From Zoogloea sp016790385 (GTDB lineage: Bacteria; Pseudomonadota; Gammaproteobacteria; Burkholderiales; Rhodocyclaceae), in the NCBI RefSeq assembly GCF_041916735.1, contig NZ_JAYRYY010000005.1: a stretch of DNA of 64,000 nucleotides. One strand, 5' to 3'. A program made the translations under genes and the position numbers. The stretch's first letter is position 1; each line of letters starts with the position of its first letter. Under the pieces are notes generated by a model. It saw nothing but the letters and a program-made list of their open reading frames with translations, had not been told where the DNA came from and ran no database searches. Positions 14,676 to 23,368 of the stretch are shown in pieces.

Positions 14676-15482
14676 ATGAATGAACCGGCACTGAAGGCAG
14701 CCCACCCCCACAACGCCGCGCGCCATCCGCTGCCGCAGCGGGTATCCCCTGCCCAGGCGCTGGTCTGGCTGAAGGGCGGCTGGGGCTGCTTCATCGGCAA
14801 CCCGGGGGTGTGGATCGCCATCAGTGTGATCTTCATCGTGATGCTCTTCGTGCTCGGGCTGGTGCCCCTGCTGGGCTGGGCGGTGGTCCTGATCGGCTTT
14901 CCGGTCATGGTGGCGGGCATGGTGCTGGGCTGCCATGCCCAGGCCCAGGGCGAGCCCCTGCGCATCGAACATCTCTTTGCGGGTCTCAAGGTGCATGCCG
15001 GCAATCTGGCGCTGGTGGGCGTGTTCTACCTGCTCGGCGGGCTCATTGCCGGCTTCGTGTCGGTGATCATCGTCGGCGGCGCTGCGCTCACCGGCTACAT
15101 CGTCGAGGCTCTGGCCGGCCTGGGGCTCGGGCTGGTCAGCGGCGTGGTGCTGGGCAGCGTGGCCTTCTCGGTGCTGTGGGTGCTGCTGATCACCGCCCTG
15201 TGGTTTGCCGCGCCGCTGGTGGTGCTGCGCGACACGCCTCCCCTCGACGCCATGAAGCTGTCGCTCTCGGCATGCTTCAGCAACTTCGGCGCCTTCGTGG
15301 TGCTCGGCGTGCTGATCTATGTGCTGATCTGGGTGGCCATGGTGCCCGCCGGTCTGGGCGTGCTGGTGCTGGTTCCGGTATTGGCCGGCACCGTCTATTC
15401 GTCCTATCAGGATGTCTTTGGCGAGGTGCCGGCCCTGCCCGCGCCACCCGATCACGTCCCTCCCCCGGAAGGGACGGAATAG
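14676..15482 (+). CDS. BPSS1780-family membrane protein
   Basis: A 268-residue protein with about six hydrophobic segments. After a short polar N-terminus come SPAQALVWLKGGWGCFIGNP and alternating helices with the loop LGCHAQAQGEPLRIEHLFAG, a signature of the BPSS1780 family of betaproteobacterial membrane proteins. The tail is proline-rich and cytoplasmic or periplasmic. The molecular role is unknown. The gene lies four bases upstream of a second gene of the same general type, and the pair is probably co-transcribed ahead of nadD. Confidence 0.8.
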   Translation: MNEPALKAAHPHNAARHPLPQRVSPAQALVWLKGGWGCFIGNPGVWIAISVIFIVMLFVLGLVPLLGWAVVLIGFPVMVAGMVLGCHAQAQGEPLRIEHLFAGLKVHAGNLALVGVFYLLGGLIAGFVSVIIVGGAALTGYIVEALAGLGLGLVSGVVLGSVAFSVLWVLLITALWFAAPLVVLRDTPPLDAMKLSLSACFSNFGAFVVLGVLIYVLIWVAMVPAGLGVLVLVPVLAGTVYSSYQDVFGEVPALPAPPDHVPPPEGTE

Positions 15483-15486
15483 GCCG

Positions 15487-16260
15487 ATGCAGGCACGCAT
15501 GCTGCCCGCCCAGCGCGGATGGGCCTGGATTTTTGACGGTTTCTCCCTGTGGCGGCGCAACCCCGCGCTGATCACCTTTCTTGTCTTCGGGTGCTCCCTG
15601 AGCCTGCTGCTGGTGGCCGCAGTGCCCCTGATCGGGCAGGTGATCATGTCCCTGGTCATGCCGGCGCTTTCGCTGGGCATCTTCAATGGCTGCAAGGCGG
15701 TGGCGGAACGGCGCAAGGTGGGGCCGGACATCCTCTTTTCAGGCTTCCGCCAGAACCTTCCCGAACTGGTCAAGATCGGCGGTATCTATCTGGCGGGCAC
15801 GCTTGCAGTGATGGGCATCAGCCTGCTCATCGACTCCGAGATGAACACCAAGCTGTCGAAGGCCATGCTGGGCCGCACCGGCTGGGGAGAAGCCCTCGAC
15901 GACCCGACCTTCACCCTGGCCCTGGTGGTAGCGAGTATCGGCTCGACACCGCTCATGATGGCCTACTGGTTCGCCCCGCTGCTGGCCGGCTGGGGGCGGG
16001 TGCCGGCGGCCAAGGCGCTGTTCTTCAGCTTCGTTGCCTGCATGCGCAACTGGCGCGCCTTTCTCACCTACGGCATCGGTCTGTTGATCATCGCCCTGGG
16101 CGCCGGACTGCTGATCGCCATCCTGGAACTGGTCTCCCCGCTGCTGGCCCTGCTGCCGGCCCTGGCCTTTCCAGTGATCTTCATCCCGGTGATTTTTGCC
16201 AGCTTTTACGCCAACGCCCTCGACGTCTTCGAGCGCATCGGGCCCGATGAGCTGCACTGA
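15487..16260 (+). CDS. BPSS1780-type membrane protein, second copy
   Basis: A 257-residue protein starting at ATG 15487, four bases after the stop of the previous gene. It has RGWAWIFDGFSLWRRNPALI, then six predicted membrane helices; the loop FNGCKAVAERRKVGPDILFSGF corresponds to CHAQAQGEPLRIEHLFAGL in the upstream protein. Shared topology and loop spacing suggest an old tandem duplication. The role is unknown. The end overlaps the nadD start by 14 bases, so translation is probably coupled. Confidence 0.8.
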   Translation: MQARMLPAQRGWAWIFDGFSLWRRNPALITFLVFGCSLSLLLVAAVPLIGQVIMSLVMPALSLGIFNGCKAVAERRKVGPDILFSGFRQNLPELVKIGGIYLAGTLAVMGISLLIDSEMNTKLSKAMLGRTGWGEALDDPTFTLALVVASIGSTPLMMAYWFAPLLAGWGRVPAAKALFFSFVACMRNWRAFLTYGIGLLIIALGAGLLIAILELVSPLLALLPALAFPVIFIPVIFASFYANALDVFERIGPDELH

Positions 16261-16909
16261 GGGCCACACCGGCGCGCTGGGCGTCTTCGGCGGCACCTTC
16301 GACCCCATCCACTACGGTCACCTGCGTCTGGCCGAGACGGCGCGGGAAGCCCTTGGGCTGGCCGGCGTGCGCCTGATTCCGGCAGGCCAGCCGCCCCACC
16401 GGGCCGCACCGGGCGCCAGCGGTTTCCACCGCCTGGCCATGGCCCGGCTGGCCACTGCCGACAACCCGGCCTTCGAAGTGGATTCTGCCGAAGTGGATGC
16501 CTCCCAGGCCAGCTATACCATCCTGACCCTGGAGCGCCTGCGTGCCCGCGTCGGCAAGGACCGCCCGCTGGTGCTGCTGCTCGGCGTCGACGCCTTCCTG
16601 GGCCTGCCGGGGTGGCTGCGCTGGACGGAACTGTTCGACTTTGCCCATCTGGCGGTCGCCAACCGGCCCGGCTACAGCCTTGATGCCGCCGGGCTCCCCC
16701 CCGAGCTGGCCACCCAGCTTGAACATCGGCAGGCGACACCCGACGCCCTTGGTACGGCTGCCGCCGGGTGCATTGCGAGCTTTTCGATGACACCCCTGGC
16801 CATTTCCGCCACCGATATCCGCAGCCGCGCCGCCCGCGGCCAGAGCCTGCGTTATTTGCTCCCCCCGCCGGTTCTTGACTATATTTCCCGGCATCAACTC
16901 TATTCTTGA
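16247..16909 (+). CDS. nadD: nicotinate-nucleotide adenylyltransferase
   Basis: A 220-residue protein. ATG 16247 lies inside the end of the previous gene and gives MSCTEGHTGALGVFGGTFDP. The GVFGGTFDPIHYGHL motif is the nucleotidyltransferase HxGH signature, with ATP-binding histidines. GVDAFLGLPGWLRWTELFD is the NadD substrate region, and ISATDIRSR is the C-terminal ISSTxIR motif. It converts nicotinate mononucleotide plus ATP to deamido-NAD in NAD synthesis. The nadD-rsfS-rlmH order (rsfS begins five bases after nadD ends) is a classic conserved cluster. Confidence 0.95.
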   Translation: MSCTEGHTGALGVFGGTFDPIHYGHLRLAETAREALGLAGVRLIPAGQPPHRAAPGASGFHRLAMARLATADNPAFEVDSAEVDASQASYTILTLERLRARVGKDRPLVLLLGVDAFLGLPGWLRWTELFDFAHLAVANRPGYSLDAAGLPPELATQLEHRQATPDALGTAAAGCIASFSMTPLAISATDIRSRAARGQSLRYLLPPPVLDYISRHQLYS

Positions 16910-16913
16910 ATCA

Positions 16914-17282
16914 ATGGACATCAGCCAAACCGAAAGCCTCGTCGTTTCCGCCCTCGAAGACATCAAGGGCAAGGACATCCAGGTCATCAACACCACGCGC
17001 CTCACCTCCCTGTTCGAGCGCGTCATCATCGCCAGCGCCGACTCCAACCGCCAGACCCGCGCCTTGGCCCGCAACGTGGCCAACAAGGCCCGCGAAGCCG
17101 GCATCCAAGTGCTCAGCATCGAAGGAGAGGACGGCGGTGAGTGGGTGCTGGTAGACCTGGGCGACGTGGTTGTCCATGTCATGCAACCCGCCGTGCGTGC
17201 CTACTACAACCTGGAAGAGCTGTGGGCCGGCACGGCCTCGCGGGTGTCCCGCCCGGGCGGCGCCGTGGCCCGCAGCGCCTGA
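16914..17282 (+). CDS. rsfS: ribosome silencing factor RsfS
   Basis: A 122-residue protein. ATG 16914 was chosen over an earlier in-frame ATG at 16875 that lies inside nadD. The core ALEDIKGKDIQVINTTRLTS, the block VIIASADSNRQTRALARNV and the segment WVLVDLGDVVVHVMQPAVRAYYNLEELW are diagnostic for the RsfS/Iojap family. The protein binds uL14 of the large ribosomal subunit and blocks subunit joining under starvation. It is placed between nadD and rlmH as in most proteobacteria. Confidence 0.95.
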   Translation: MDISQTESLVVSALEDIKGKDIQVINTTRLTSLFERVIIASADSNRQTRALARNVANKAREAGIQVLSIEGEDGGEWVLVDLGDVVVHVMQPAVRAYYNLEELWAGTASRVSRPGGAVARSA

Positions 17283-17322
17283 TCTCCAGCCATCCCCGGC
17301 GGCCTGAGCGTCGCCCCTCGCC

Positions 17323-17793
17323 ATGAAACTCCTCCTTGTCGCCGTCGGCACGCGCATGCCCGCGTGGGTCGACACCGGGTTCGACGATTTTGCCAAACGC
17401 ATGCCCCGGGAGATGCCCCTCCAGCTTGTCGAGGTGAAGGCCGAGCCCCGCACCACCGGCAAGACCGTGGAGGCCATGATGGCCGCCGAGGCCGCCCGCA
17501 TCGAAGCCGCCCTGCCGGCCCGCTGCCGGCGCCTGATCCTCGACGAACGCGGGGAGGATCTCACGACCAAAGCCCTGGCCCGGCGCCTGGAACGCTGGCA
17601 GGAAGGAGGCGAGGACGTGGCCCTGATCATCGGCGGCCCCGACGGGCTCGACCCGGCGCTCAAGTCCACCGCTCACGAGACGATGAGACTATCCAGCCTC
17701 ACCCTGCCCCACGCCATGGTGAGGGTGATGCTGGCCGAAGCCCTCTACCGGGCCTGGAGCCTTTCCAGAAACCACCCCTATCATCGGGAGTGA
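17323..17793 (+). CDS. rlmH: 23S rRNA (pseudouridine1915-N3)-methyltransferase RlmH
   Basis: A 156-residue protein, the standard length. It has the SPOUT fold signatures: KLLLVAVGTRMPAW start, LILDERGEDLTT, the knot region LIIGGPDGL, and the C-terminal SSLTLPHAMVRVMLAEALYRAWSLSRNHPYHRE, with the conserved NHPYH substrate-contacting tail. It methylates pseudouridine 1915 in helix 69 of 23S rRNA using S-adenosylmethionine. It sits 40 bases after rsfS and one base before maf. Confidence 0.96.
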   Translation: MKLLLVAVGTRMPAWVDTGFDDFAKRMPREMPLQLVEVKAEPRTTGKTVEAMMAAEAARIEAALPARCRRLILDERGEDLTTKALARRLERWQEGGEDVALIIGGPDGLDPALKSTAHETMRLSSLTLPHAMVRVMLAEALYRAWSLSRNHPYHRE

Positions 17794-17794
17794 C

Positions 17795-18406
17795 ATGAAT
17801 CATCCGCCGATCTACCTCGCCTCCAACAGCCCACGCCGACGCGAGTTGCTCAAGCAGATCCATGTGCCCTTCGAGCCCCTGCTCTTCCGCGGCCCCGGAC
17901 GCGATGACCACGACATCAACGAGGACGTGCGCCCTGGCGAGGATGCCGTTGCCTACGTGCGCCGGGTGGCCCGGGCCAAGGCCGAAGGCGGCATCAATCG
18001 GGTGCACTGGCGCGGCCTGCCCTTGCGTCCGCTGTTGGCGGCAGACACCACCCTCGAACTGGAGGGGGAGATCATCGGCAAACCCGAGCACGGCGAGCAT
18101 GCCATCTCCATCCTGCGGGAGCTGTCCGGGCGCACCCATCAGGTGCTGACCGCCGTGGTCGTCACCAACGGCGAACGTTTCGCCGAGCGCCTGTCCATCA
18201 GCCAGGTGCGCTTCCGCCGCCTGGGCGAGGACGAGATCCGCCGCTACGTGGCCACCGGCGAGGCTGCCGACAAGGCGGGTGCCTACGGCATCCAGGGCCG
18301 CGCCGCGCTGTTCATCGAGGAGATCCGTGGCAGCTACACCGGCATCATGGGCCTCCCGCTCTTCGAGACTGCCGCCCTGTTACAGGAATTCGGCTATCCT
18401 TTGTGA
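17795..18406 (+). CDS. Maf-family nucleoside triphosphate pyrophosphatase
   Basis: A 203-residue protein starting MNHPPIYLASNSPRRRELLK, the Maf N-terminal phosphate-binding motif (SxSPRR). LLAADTTLELEGEIIGKP corresponds to the AADT motif with the catalytic Asp, and GAYGIQGRAALFIEEIRGSYTGIMGLPLFE to the DKAGAYxIQG and GLP motifs. Maf proteins hydrolyse non-canonical or pyrimidine NTPs. The YhdE group acts on dTTP/UTP, and this is the most likely assignment from IQGRAALFIEEI, but the subgroup is not certain. It immediately follows rlmH. Confidence 0.9.
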   Translation: MNHPPIYLASNSPRRRELLKQIHVPFEPLLFRGPGRDDHDINEDVRPGEDAVAYVRRVARAKAEGGINRVHWRGLPLRPLLAADTTLELEGEIIGKPEHGEHAISILRELSGRTHQVLTAVVVTNGERFAERLSISQVRFRRLGEDEIRRYVATGEAADKAGAYGIQGRAALFIEEIRGSYTGIMGLPLFETAALLQEFGYPL

Positions 18407-18589
18407 CCCTTTACCGCCGACCCCTGACAGATTCTTGCAGACTTTGACAGAATCGCTCAGGATCTGACGGGCAAGACACCCAGAAAAGCAAGACGCGGCC
18501 CCCACCGTGCAGCGGACGCCGGACGAGCGGCGATCGGCGATGGCGCAGCCTCCCTGCGCCATCGCCCATCACCGTTTGCCTCCCGTCCC

Positions 18590-20044
18590 ATGTCCGAAGA
18601 ATATCTGATCAATTTCACGCCCCAGGAAACCCGCGTCGCGCTGATGCAGCAGGGCGTGGTCCAGGAAGTCCACGTCGAGCGCACCGCCAGCCGTGGCATT
18701 GTCGGCAACATCTACCTGGGCAAGGTCGTGCGCGTCCTGCCCGGCATGCAGTCCGCGTTCATGGATGTCGGCCTTGAACGCACGGCTTTCCTGCACGTCG
18801 CCGACATCTGGTCCGACCGTCACACGGGCGACACCCCACGGCCCATCGAGCGCATCCTGGCCGAGGGTCAAAACCTCATCGTCCAGGTTCTCAAAGACCC
18901 CCTCGGCACCAAGGGCGCGCGGCTGTCCACCCAGATTTCCATCGCCGGCCGGATGCTGGTGTATCTGCCCCAGGACAAGCACATCGGCATTTCCCAGCGC
19001 ATCGGCGACGAAGCCGACCGGGAGGCCCTGCGGGAGCGCGTCAGCCGCCTGCTGCCCCCCAACGAGCCGGGCGGCTACATCGTCCGCACCATGGCCGAAA
19101 ACGCCTCCGACGAGGAACTCGCCGCCGACATCGCCTACCTCAAGAAGCTGTGGGCGGAGATCAAGAACCGCGCCGTGGGCGCCCGCCCGCCCTTCGTGCT
19201 GTATCAGGATCTCAACCTGGCCCAGCGGGTGATGCGCGATCTGGTCACCGACGCCACCACCCGCATCGTGGCCGACTCGCGGGAGAACTTCCAGAAGCTC
19301 AGCACCTTTGCCACCGAGTACATGCCCCAGGTGGCCCCGCTGCTTGACCACTACACCGGCGAACGCCCGCTGTTCGACCTGCACGGCGTCGAGGCGGAGA
19401 TCGAAAAGGCCCTCGCACGGCGCGTCGATCTCAAATCCGGCGGCTACCTGATCATCGACCAGACCGAGGCGATGACCACCATCGACGTGAATACAGGCGG
19501 ATTCGTCGGTGCCCGCAATTTTGATGACACCATCTTCAAGACCAACCTGGAAGCCGCGCAGGCCATTGCCCGTCAGCTCCGGGTACGCAATCTGGGTGGC
19601 ATCATCATCGTGGATTTCATCGACATGGAAAGCCCGGAGCACCGCAGCGCCGTGCTGGACGAGTTCCGCAAGGCCCTGTCGAAGGACCACACCAAGATGA
19701 CGGTCAATGGCTTCACCAGCCTTGGTCTGGTGGAGATGACCCGCAAGCGCACCCGGGAATCCCTCGCCCACCTGCTGTGCGAGCCCTGCCCCACCTGCGG
19801 CGGCCGGGGTGAGGTCAAGACCGCCCGCACCGTGGCCTACGAGATCCTCCGCGAATTGCTGCGCGAAGCCCGCCAGTTCAATGCCCGGGAGTTCCGCGTG
19901 CTGGCCGCCCCCAATGTGATCGACCTCTTCCACGAGGAAGAGTCGCAGTCGCTGGCCATGCTCTCCGACTTCATCGGCAAAACGATCTCCCTGCACCCCG
20001 AAGCCAGCTACGGGCAGGAGCAGTTCGACATCGTGCTGCTCTGA
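18590..20044 (+). CDS. rng: ribonuclease G
   Basis: A 484-residue protein, the RNase G length rather than the longer RNase E. It begins SEEYLINFTPQETRVALMQQ, has an S1 domain at about 35-125 (GIVGNIYLGKVVRVLPGMQS, with AFLHVADI), RNase-H-like and 5'-sensor regions in the middle, catalytic metal ligands in TIDVNTGGF and IIIVDFIDME, and the zinc-link motif CEPCPTCGG. It is a single-strand-specific endonuclease of 16S rRNA 5' maturation and mRNA decay. It follows maf after a gap of 183 bases; the maf-rng pairing is common in betaproteobacteria. Confidence 0.95.
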   Translation: MSEEYLINFTPQETRVALMQQGVVQEVHVERTASRGIVGNIYLGKVVRVLPGMQSAFMDVGLERTAFLHVADIWSDRHTGDTPRPIERILAEGQNLIVQVLKDPLGTKGARLSTQISIAGRMLVYLPQDKHIGISQRIGDEADREALRERVSRLLPPNEPGGYIVRTMAENASDEELAADIAYLKKLWAEIKNRAVGARPPFVLYQDLNLAQRVMRDLVTDATTRIVADSRENFQKLSTFATEYMPQVAPLLDHYTGERPLFDLHGVEAEIEKALARRVDLKSGGYLIIDQTEAMTTIDVNTGGFVGARNFDDTIFKTNLEAAQAIARQLRVRNLGGIIIVDFIDMESPEHRSAVLDEFRKALSKDHTKMTVNGFTSLGLVEMTRKRTRESLAHLLCEPCPTCGGRGEVKTARTVAYEILRELLREARQFNAREFRVLAAPNVIDLFHEEESQSLAMLSDFIGKTISLHPEASYGQEQFDIVLL

Positions 20045-20219
20045 GGCCGGAAATCCATATGGAATAAACGCACCAATTGGGTGCAATCCCAATGCCGACG
20101 CGGCTCCTGACGAATGAACGCCCCGTCTCGGTGCATCCAAAAATTCAATCGCCAAGTGATTGACGCTGCCATTGACCGGCCGGAGAATCCGCCGCCTCTC
20201 ACATGGCAGGAACACACAG

Positions 20220-21329
20220 ATGCAGACCCGGAATACCCTCCAGGCCACCGGCCTCGGCTCCCGTAACGTTCATATCGGCTCCGACCACGGCTATACCTTT
20301 GACGGTGACTCGGTTCACCTCGAAGCCGAACTCGTGGTGGATACGCTCGACGGCGCCACCGGACAGGAATGGGCGCTCCAGCTATGGGCCTGTGACAGCC
20401 CTTTTGACGGCCAGCCGATCACCGGCAGCAAGATTGCCGAGGCCCCCCTCGAAGCCTTCCATTACGCCGGCCTCAACCGGGTCAGCGCCGTTGCGGCAGC
20501 TTTCCCGCCCGCCGGCCGTGGCCAGCACAACATGGTGATGGTGCTCGCCAGCGGTCGTCAGGGCAGCTTCGAGCAGATCGAGGACTACGCCAACTTCTCC
20601 CTGCCCGCCAGCTTCGTACAGCCCCGCCTGGCAGGCAGCACCGGCTTCACCCTTTTCGACACCCGCGTCAATGTGATGGTGGAGGGCATCGAAAACCCTC
20701 GTGGCGCCGACAACCTGAGCGGCAGCCTGTCCCTCGAACTGTGGGCGCTGAACGCCCCCTACACCTCCGGCAACCCGGACGGTGTGCAACTTGCCGTCGC
20801 GCAGCTCGGCTGCCTGGGCGGTGAGCAGTCGTGGCCGGCCCTGAACCTGGATCTCAGCCTGCTCGCCCGCCCCGTCGGCACCTGGCACATTGCCTTGCTG
20901 CTGCGCGAGTGGACCCCGGCCGGGTTCGTCACCCGTGACGCCAGCAACTTCGCCCTGCCGGTGAGCTGGGCCGCCGAGGCCGAGGTGGAAGCCGCCCCGG
21001 TGGTCGAGGCCCAGGCCGCGGTTGAGGCCACCCCGGCTGTCGAGGAAGCCGCCGTAAAGCCGGCAGCCAAGGCCAAGCCGGCGAAGGCTGCCGCTCCGAA
21101 GGCCAAGGCCCCTGCCGCCAAGGCTGCCGAGCCCAAGGCTGCGGCTCCCGCCGGCGTGTCCATCAACACCGCCAGCGAGTCGGAGCTGGCCGCCGTGAAG
21201 GGCCTGCCCAAGGCGGTTGCCGCAGCCATCGTCGCCGCCCGCCCGTTCAAGTCCATCGACGAACTGGTCAAGGTCAAGGGCATGGGCGTGAAGATGCTCG
21301 ACAAGCTCAAGGGCAGCCTGAGCCTCTAA
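20220..21329 (+). CDS. two tandem beta-sandwich-like repeats + Ala/Lys/Pro linker + helix-hairpin-helix domain
   Basis: A 369-residue protein starting at ATG 20220. There is no signal peptide. Residues about 15-140 and about 145-255 are two versions of one beta-rich module: WALQLWACDSPFDGQPI pairs with SLELWALNAPYTSGNP, and MVLASGRQGSFEQIEDYANF with LLLREWTPAGFVTRDASNF; both end FxLPxSF/W. Residues about 260-310 are a low-complexity Ala/Lys/Pro region (AAKAKPAKAAAPKAKAPAAK) resembling bacterial histone H1-like tails. The last 60 residues hold SINTASESELAAVKGLPKAV, a ComEA-type helix-hairpin-helix for sequence-independent DNA binding. It is probably a cytoplasmic nucleoid-associated or adaptor protein. 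No function is established. Confidence 0.75.
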   Translation: MQTRNTLQATGLGSRNVHIGSDHGYTFDGDSVHLEAELVVDTLDGATGQEWALQLWACDSPFDGQPITGSKIAEAPLEAFHYAGLNRVSAVAAAFPPAGRGQHNMVMVLASGRQGSFEQIEDYANFSLPASFVQPRLAGSTGFTLFDTRVNVMVEGIENPRGADNLSGSLSLELWALNAPYTSGNPDGVQLAVAQLGCLGGEQSWPALNLDLSLLARPVGTWHIALLLREWTPAGFVTRDASNFALPVSWAAEAEVEAAPVVEAQAAVEATPAVEEAAVKPAAKAKPAKAAAPKAKAPAAKAAEPKAAAPAGVSINTASESELAAVKGLPKAVAAAIVAARPFKSIDELVKVKGMGVKMLDKLKGSLSL

Positions 21330-21336
21330 GTCCTCT

Positions 21337-21879
21337 CTAAGGCATCTGACCGGCGGCCCACAACGCCCGGCCGCCGGCCTCCTGCCAGCACAGCCACACC
21401 CGCACGTCGAACTCCAGCTGGTGGTAGTCCGGTTCCATCCGGCTGCACAGCTGGTAGAAGGCCTTGTCGTGCTGGCGCTCCTTCAGGTGCGCCAGCTCGT
21501 GCACCACGATCATGCGCAGGAAATCCGGCGGAGCCTCGCGGAACAGTGTGGCGACGCGGATCTCACGCTTGGTCCTGAGCTTTCCGCCCTGTACCCGGGA
21601 CACGCTGGTATGGGTGCCCAGGGCATTGTGGATGGTTTGCAGCTTGCCATCGAAGGCCACCTTGCTGAGTGGCCCGGCATTGCGCAGATGGCGCGCCTTC
21701 AGCGCACTCACATAAGCGTACAGGGCCGCATCGTCACGCACCGCGTGGGCCTCCGGGTACTTGTCGACAAGCAGCCCTCCCAAGCGGCCATCGGCAAGCA
21801 GGTCGCGTATGGGGTGCACCAACTGGTCGGGATAGCCGGCAAGGTATTTCAACGCGGCCGCGAAAGGCATGGCAGGCAT
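21337..21879 (-). CDS. YgjP-like M48-related metallopeptidase domain protein
   Basis: A 180-residue protein. It has the zinc motif VVHELAHLKERQHDKAFYQLC (HExxH, with a third ligand in the following helix) and, upstream, LRTKREIRVATLFREAPPDF, typical of the YgjP/DUF45 family. The N-terminal 90 residues are helical and contain SKVAFDGKLQTIHNALGTHT. It is likely a zinc-dependent hydrolase, but in vivo substrates for this family are unknown. The two in-frame starts are Met1 and Met4. It converges on the HhH protein with only seven bases between stops. Confidence 0.8.
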   Translation of the reverse strand: MPAMPFAAALKYLAGYPDQLVHPIRDLLADGRLGGLLVDKYPEAHAVRDDAALYAYVSALKARHLRNAGPLSKVAFDGKLQTIHNALGTHTSVSRVQGGKLRTKREIRVATLFREAPPDFLRMIVVHELAHLKERQHDKAFYQLCSRMEPDYHQLEFDVRVWLCWQEAGGRALWAAGQMP

Positions 21880-21955
21880 CCGGAGATCGAAGGCAGCGAT
21901 TCTAGCGCCGGATCACCCTGAACTTTGATCTGCCGCAATGCGTCCCGCGCCCTGC

Positions 21956-21993
21956 GGAGTAGTTTACTGACTTGATGGTCAGTAAACTACTCC
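21956..21993. promoter_or_regulatory. perfect palindromic operator upstream of exporter operon
   Basis: GGAGTAGTTTACTGAC, spacer TTGATG, GTCAGTAAACTACTCC: arms of 16 bases pair without mismatch. It ends 10 bases before ATG 22004 of the TolC-family gene, so it covers the leader and would block transcription or translation. The ACTGAC/GTCAGT core fits TetR-family operators. No TetR gene is in the window, so the repressor would act in trans. Confidence 0.75.
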
Positions 21994-22003
21994 GGTGGAT
22001 GCA

Positions 22004-23356
22004 ATGAGATCCTCCCGTTCCGCCCCCGCGCCGCATGGCGCTTCACCCTTGTTTGTCGCCCCCCGACGCGCGCTCCTGCTCCTGCCCTTGCTGCTGGGCG
22101 CCGCCCTGCCCCTCGGCGCAGCGGAGACCCTGGCCGATGCCTGGCGGGAAGCACTCGCCGTCGATGCGCGCCTGAGCGCCGCCGATGCCGACACCGACGC
22201 CGCCCGCGCCACCCTGGAAGCGGCCCGCGGCCTCGCCCTGCCCAAGGCCACCGCCAGCACCGCCTACACCGTTCTGAGCAAGGAGCCCGCCGCCCGCATC
22301 GGTCTGCCGACGCTGCCCGGCGTCGCGCTGCCCGACCAGCTGCCCCTCTCCGAACGCAGCTACGCCACCCACGCCCTTCAGGCCAGCCTGCCGGTTTACA
22401 CGGGCGGTCGCATCGCAGCCGCCGTCCAGGCGGCCGACATCGGGGTGCAGGCCAGCGCCTTCCAGCGCAGGCGCAGTGAGCAGGCGGTGAAGCTGGATGT
22501 GGCTGAAGCCTGGCTCGGCGTGCTGCGCAGCCGTCGCACCCTCGCCGCCGCCGAGCGCCATCTCGCGGCCCTCGACGCCCATGCGCAGGATGTGGGCGAT
22601 CTCCACCGGCAGGGGGTCGTGCCCCGCAACGACGTACTCTCAGTGGCCGTGGCCCGTGCCGATGCCCGACAACAACTGACTCGCGCCCGTCACGGCGCCG
22701 ACCTCGCCAGTGCCGCCTACAACCGCCTGCTGCGCCGCCCCCTCGACGCGACGGCCGATCCGGCCGAGCCCCCCGCCGACGACATCGTCCGGGACGACTT
22801 CCCCACCCTTGTCGGCCGGGCCCGTGCCCTGCGGCCCGAGCTGGCCCTGCTGGGCGCCCGGGCCGAGGCGGACGACCAGGAAGCCGAGATGGAGCGGGCC
22901 GCCCGCCGTCCGCAGATCGGCCTCAGCGCCGCCCTCCTCCATGAGGACAACCGCTACCGCGTCAGCCAGGACGTCGCCCAGGTGGCCATCGGCGTGCAAT
23001 GGGCGCTGCTGGACGGGGGCATCCAGCGTCACAAGGCGGATGCCGCCGCCGCCCGCGCCCGCTCCGCCCGGGAGCGCCTCGCCGACAGCGCGAGCCTGGT
23101 GGAACTGGAAGTACGCCGCGAATGGCTGGCGGTGGACGAAGCCAGCCAACGCCTCGCCACCACCGCCGCCGCCCTGGCCCAGGCCGACGAAAACCTGCGT
23201 GTCACCCGCGACCGCTACCGCAACGGGCTAGGCACCCACACCGAAGTCCTCGATGCGGAAGCCTTGCGCACCCTCACGGAGCGCAACCACCTGGATGCCC
23301 ACTACGACGTGCACCTTGCCCGCTTCCGCCTGAAAAAGGCCGTCGGCGAACTGTAA
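22004..23356 (+). CDS. TolC-family outer membrane efflux protein
   Basis: About 450 residues. ATG 22004 and GTG 21995 are both in frame; ATG is preferred because the palindrome ends at 21993. A signal peptide runs to about residue 42 (LLLLPLLLGAALPLGAA). The mature protein has two TolC repeats of coiled-coil helices: ETLADAWREALAVDARLSAA starts the first and FPTLVGRARALRPELALLGA the second. The turns TGGRIAAAVQ and LDGGIQRHKADAA are the periplasmic equatorial turns, and RNGLGTHTEVLDAEALRTL is a typical TolC motif. It forms a trimeric outer-membrane channel. It is first in a five-gene exporter operon, 12 bases before the HlyD gene. Confidence 0.9.
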   Translation: MRSSRSAPAPHGASPLFVAPRRALLLLPLLLGAALPLGAAETLADAWREALAVDARLSAADADTDAARATLEAARGLALPKATASTAYTVLSKEPAARIGLPTLPGVALPDQLPLSERSYATHALQASLPVYTGGRIAAAVQAADIGVQASAFQRRRSEQAVKLDVAEAWLGVLRSRRTLAAAERHLAALDAHAQDVGDLHRQGVVPRNDVLSVAVARADARQQLTRARHGADLASAAYNRLLRRPLDATADPAEPPADDIVRDDFPTLVGRARALRPELALLGARAEADDQEAEMERAARRPQIGLSAALLHEDNRYRVSQDVAQVAIGVQWALLDGGIQRHKADAAAARARSARERLADSASLVELEVRREWLAVDEASQRLATTAAALAQADENLRVTRDRYRNGLGTHTEVLDAEALRTLTERNHLDAHYDVHLARFRLKKAVGEL

Positions 23357-23368
23357 GGGAGTTCCACC

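Noticed and set aside
18569..20248. 559-codon open frame opposite rng
   Set aside because: RNase G with S1 domain, metal ligands and zinc link is unambiguous on the plus strand.
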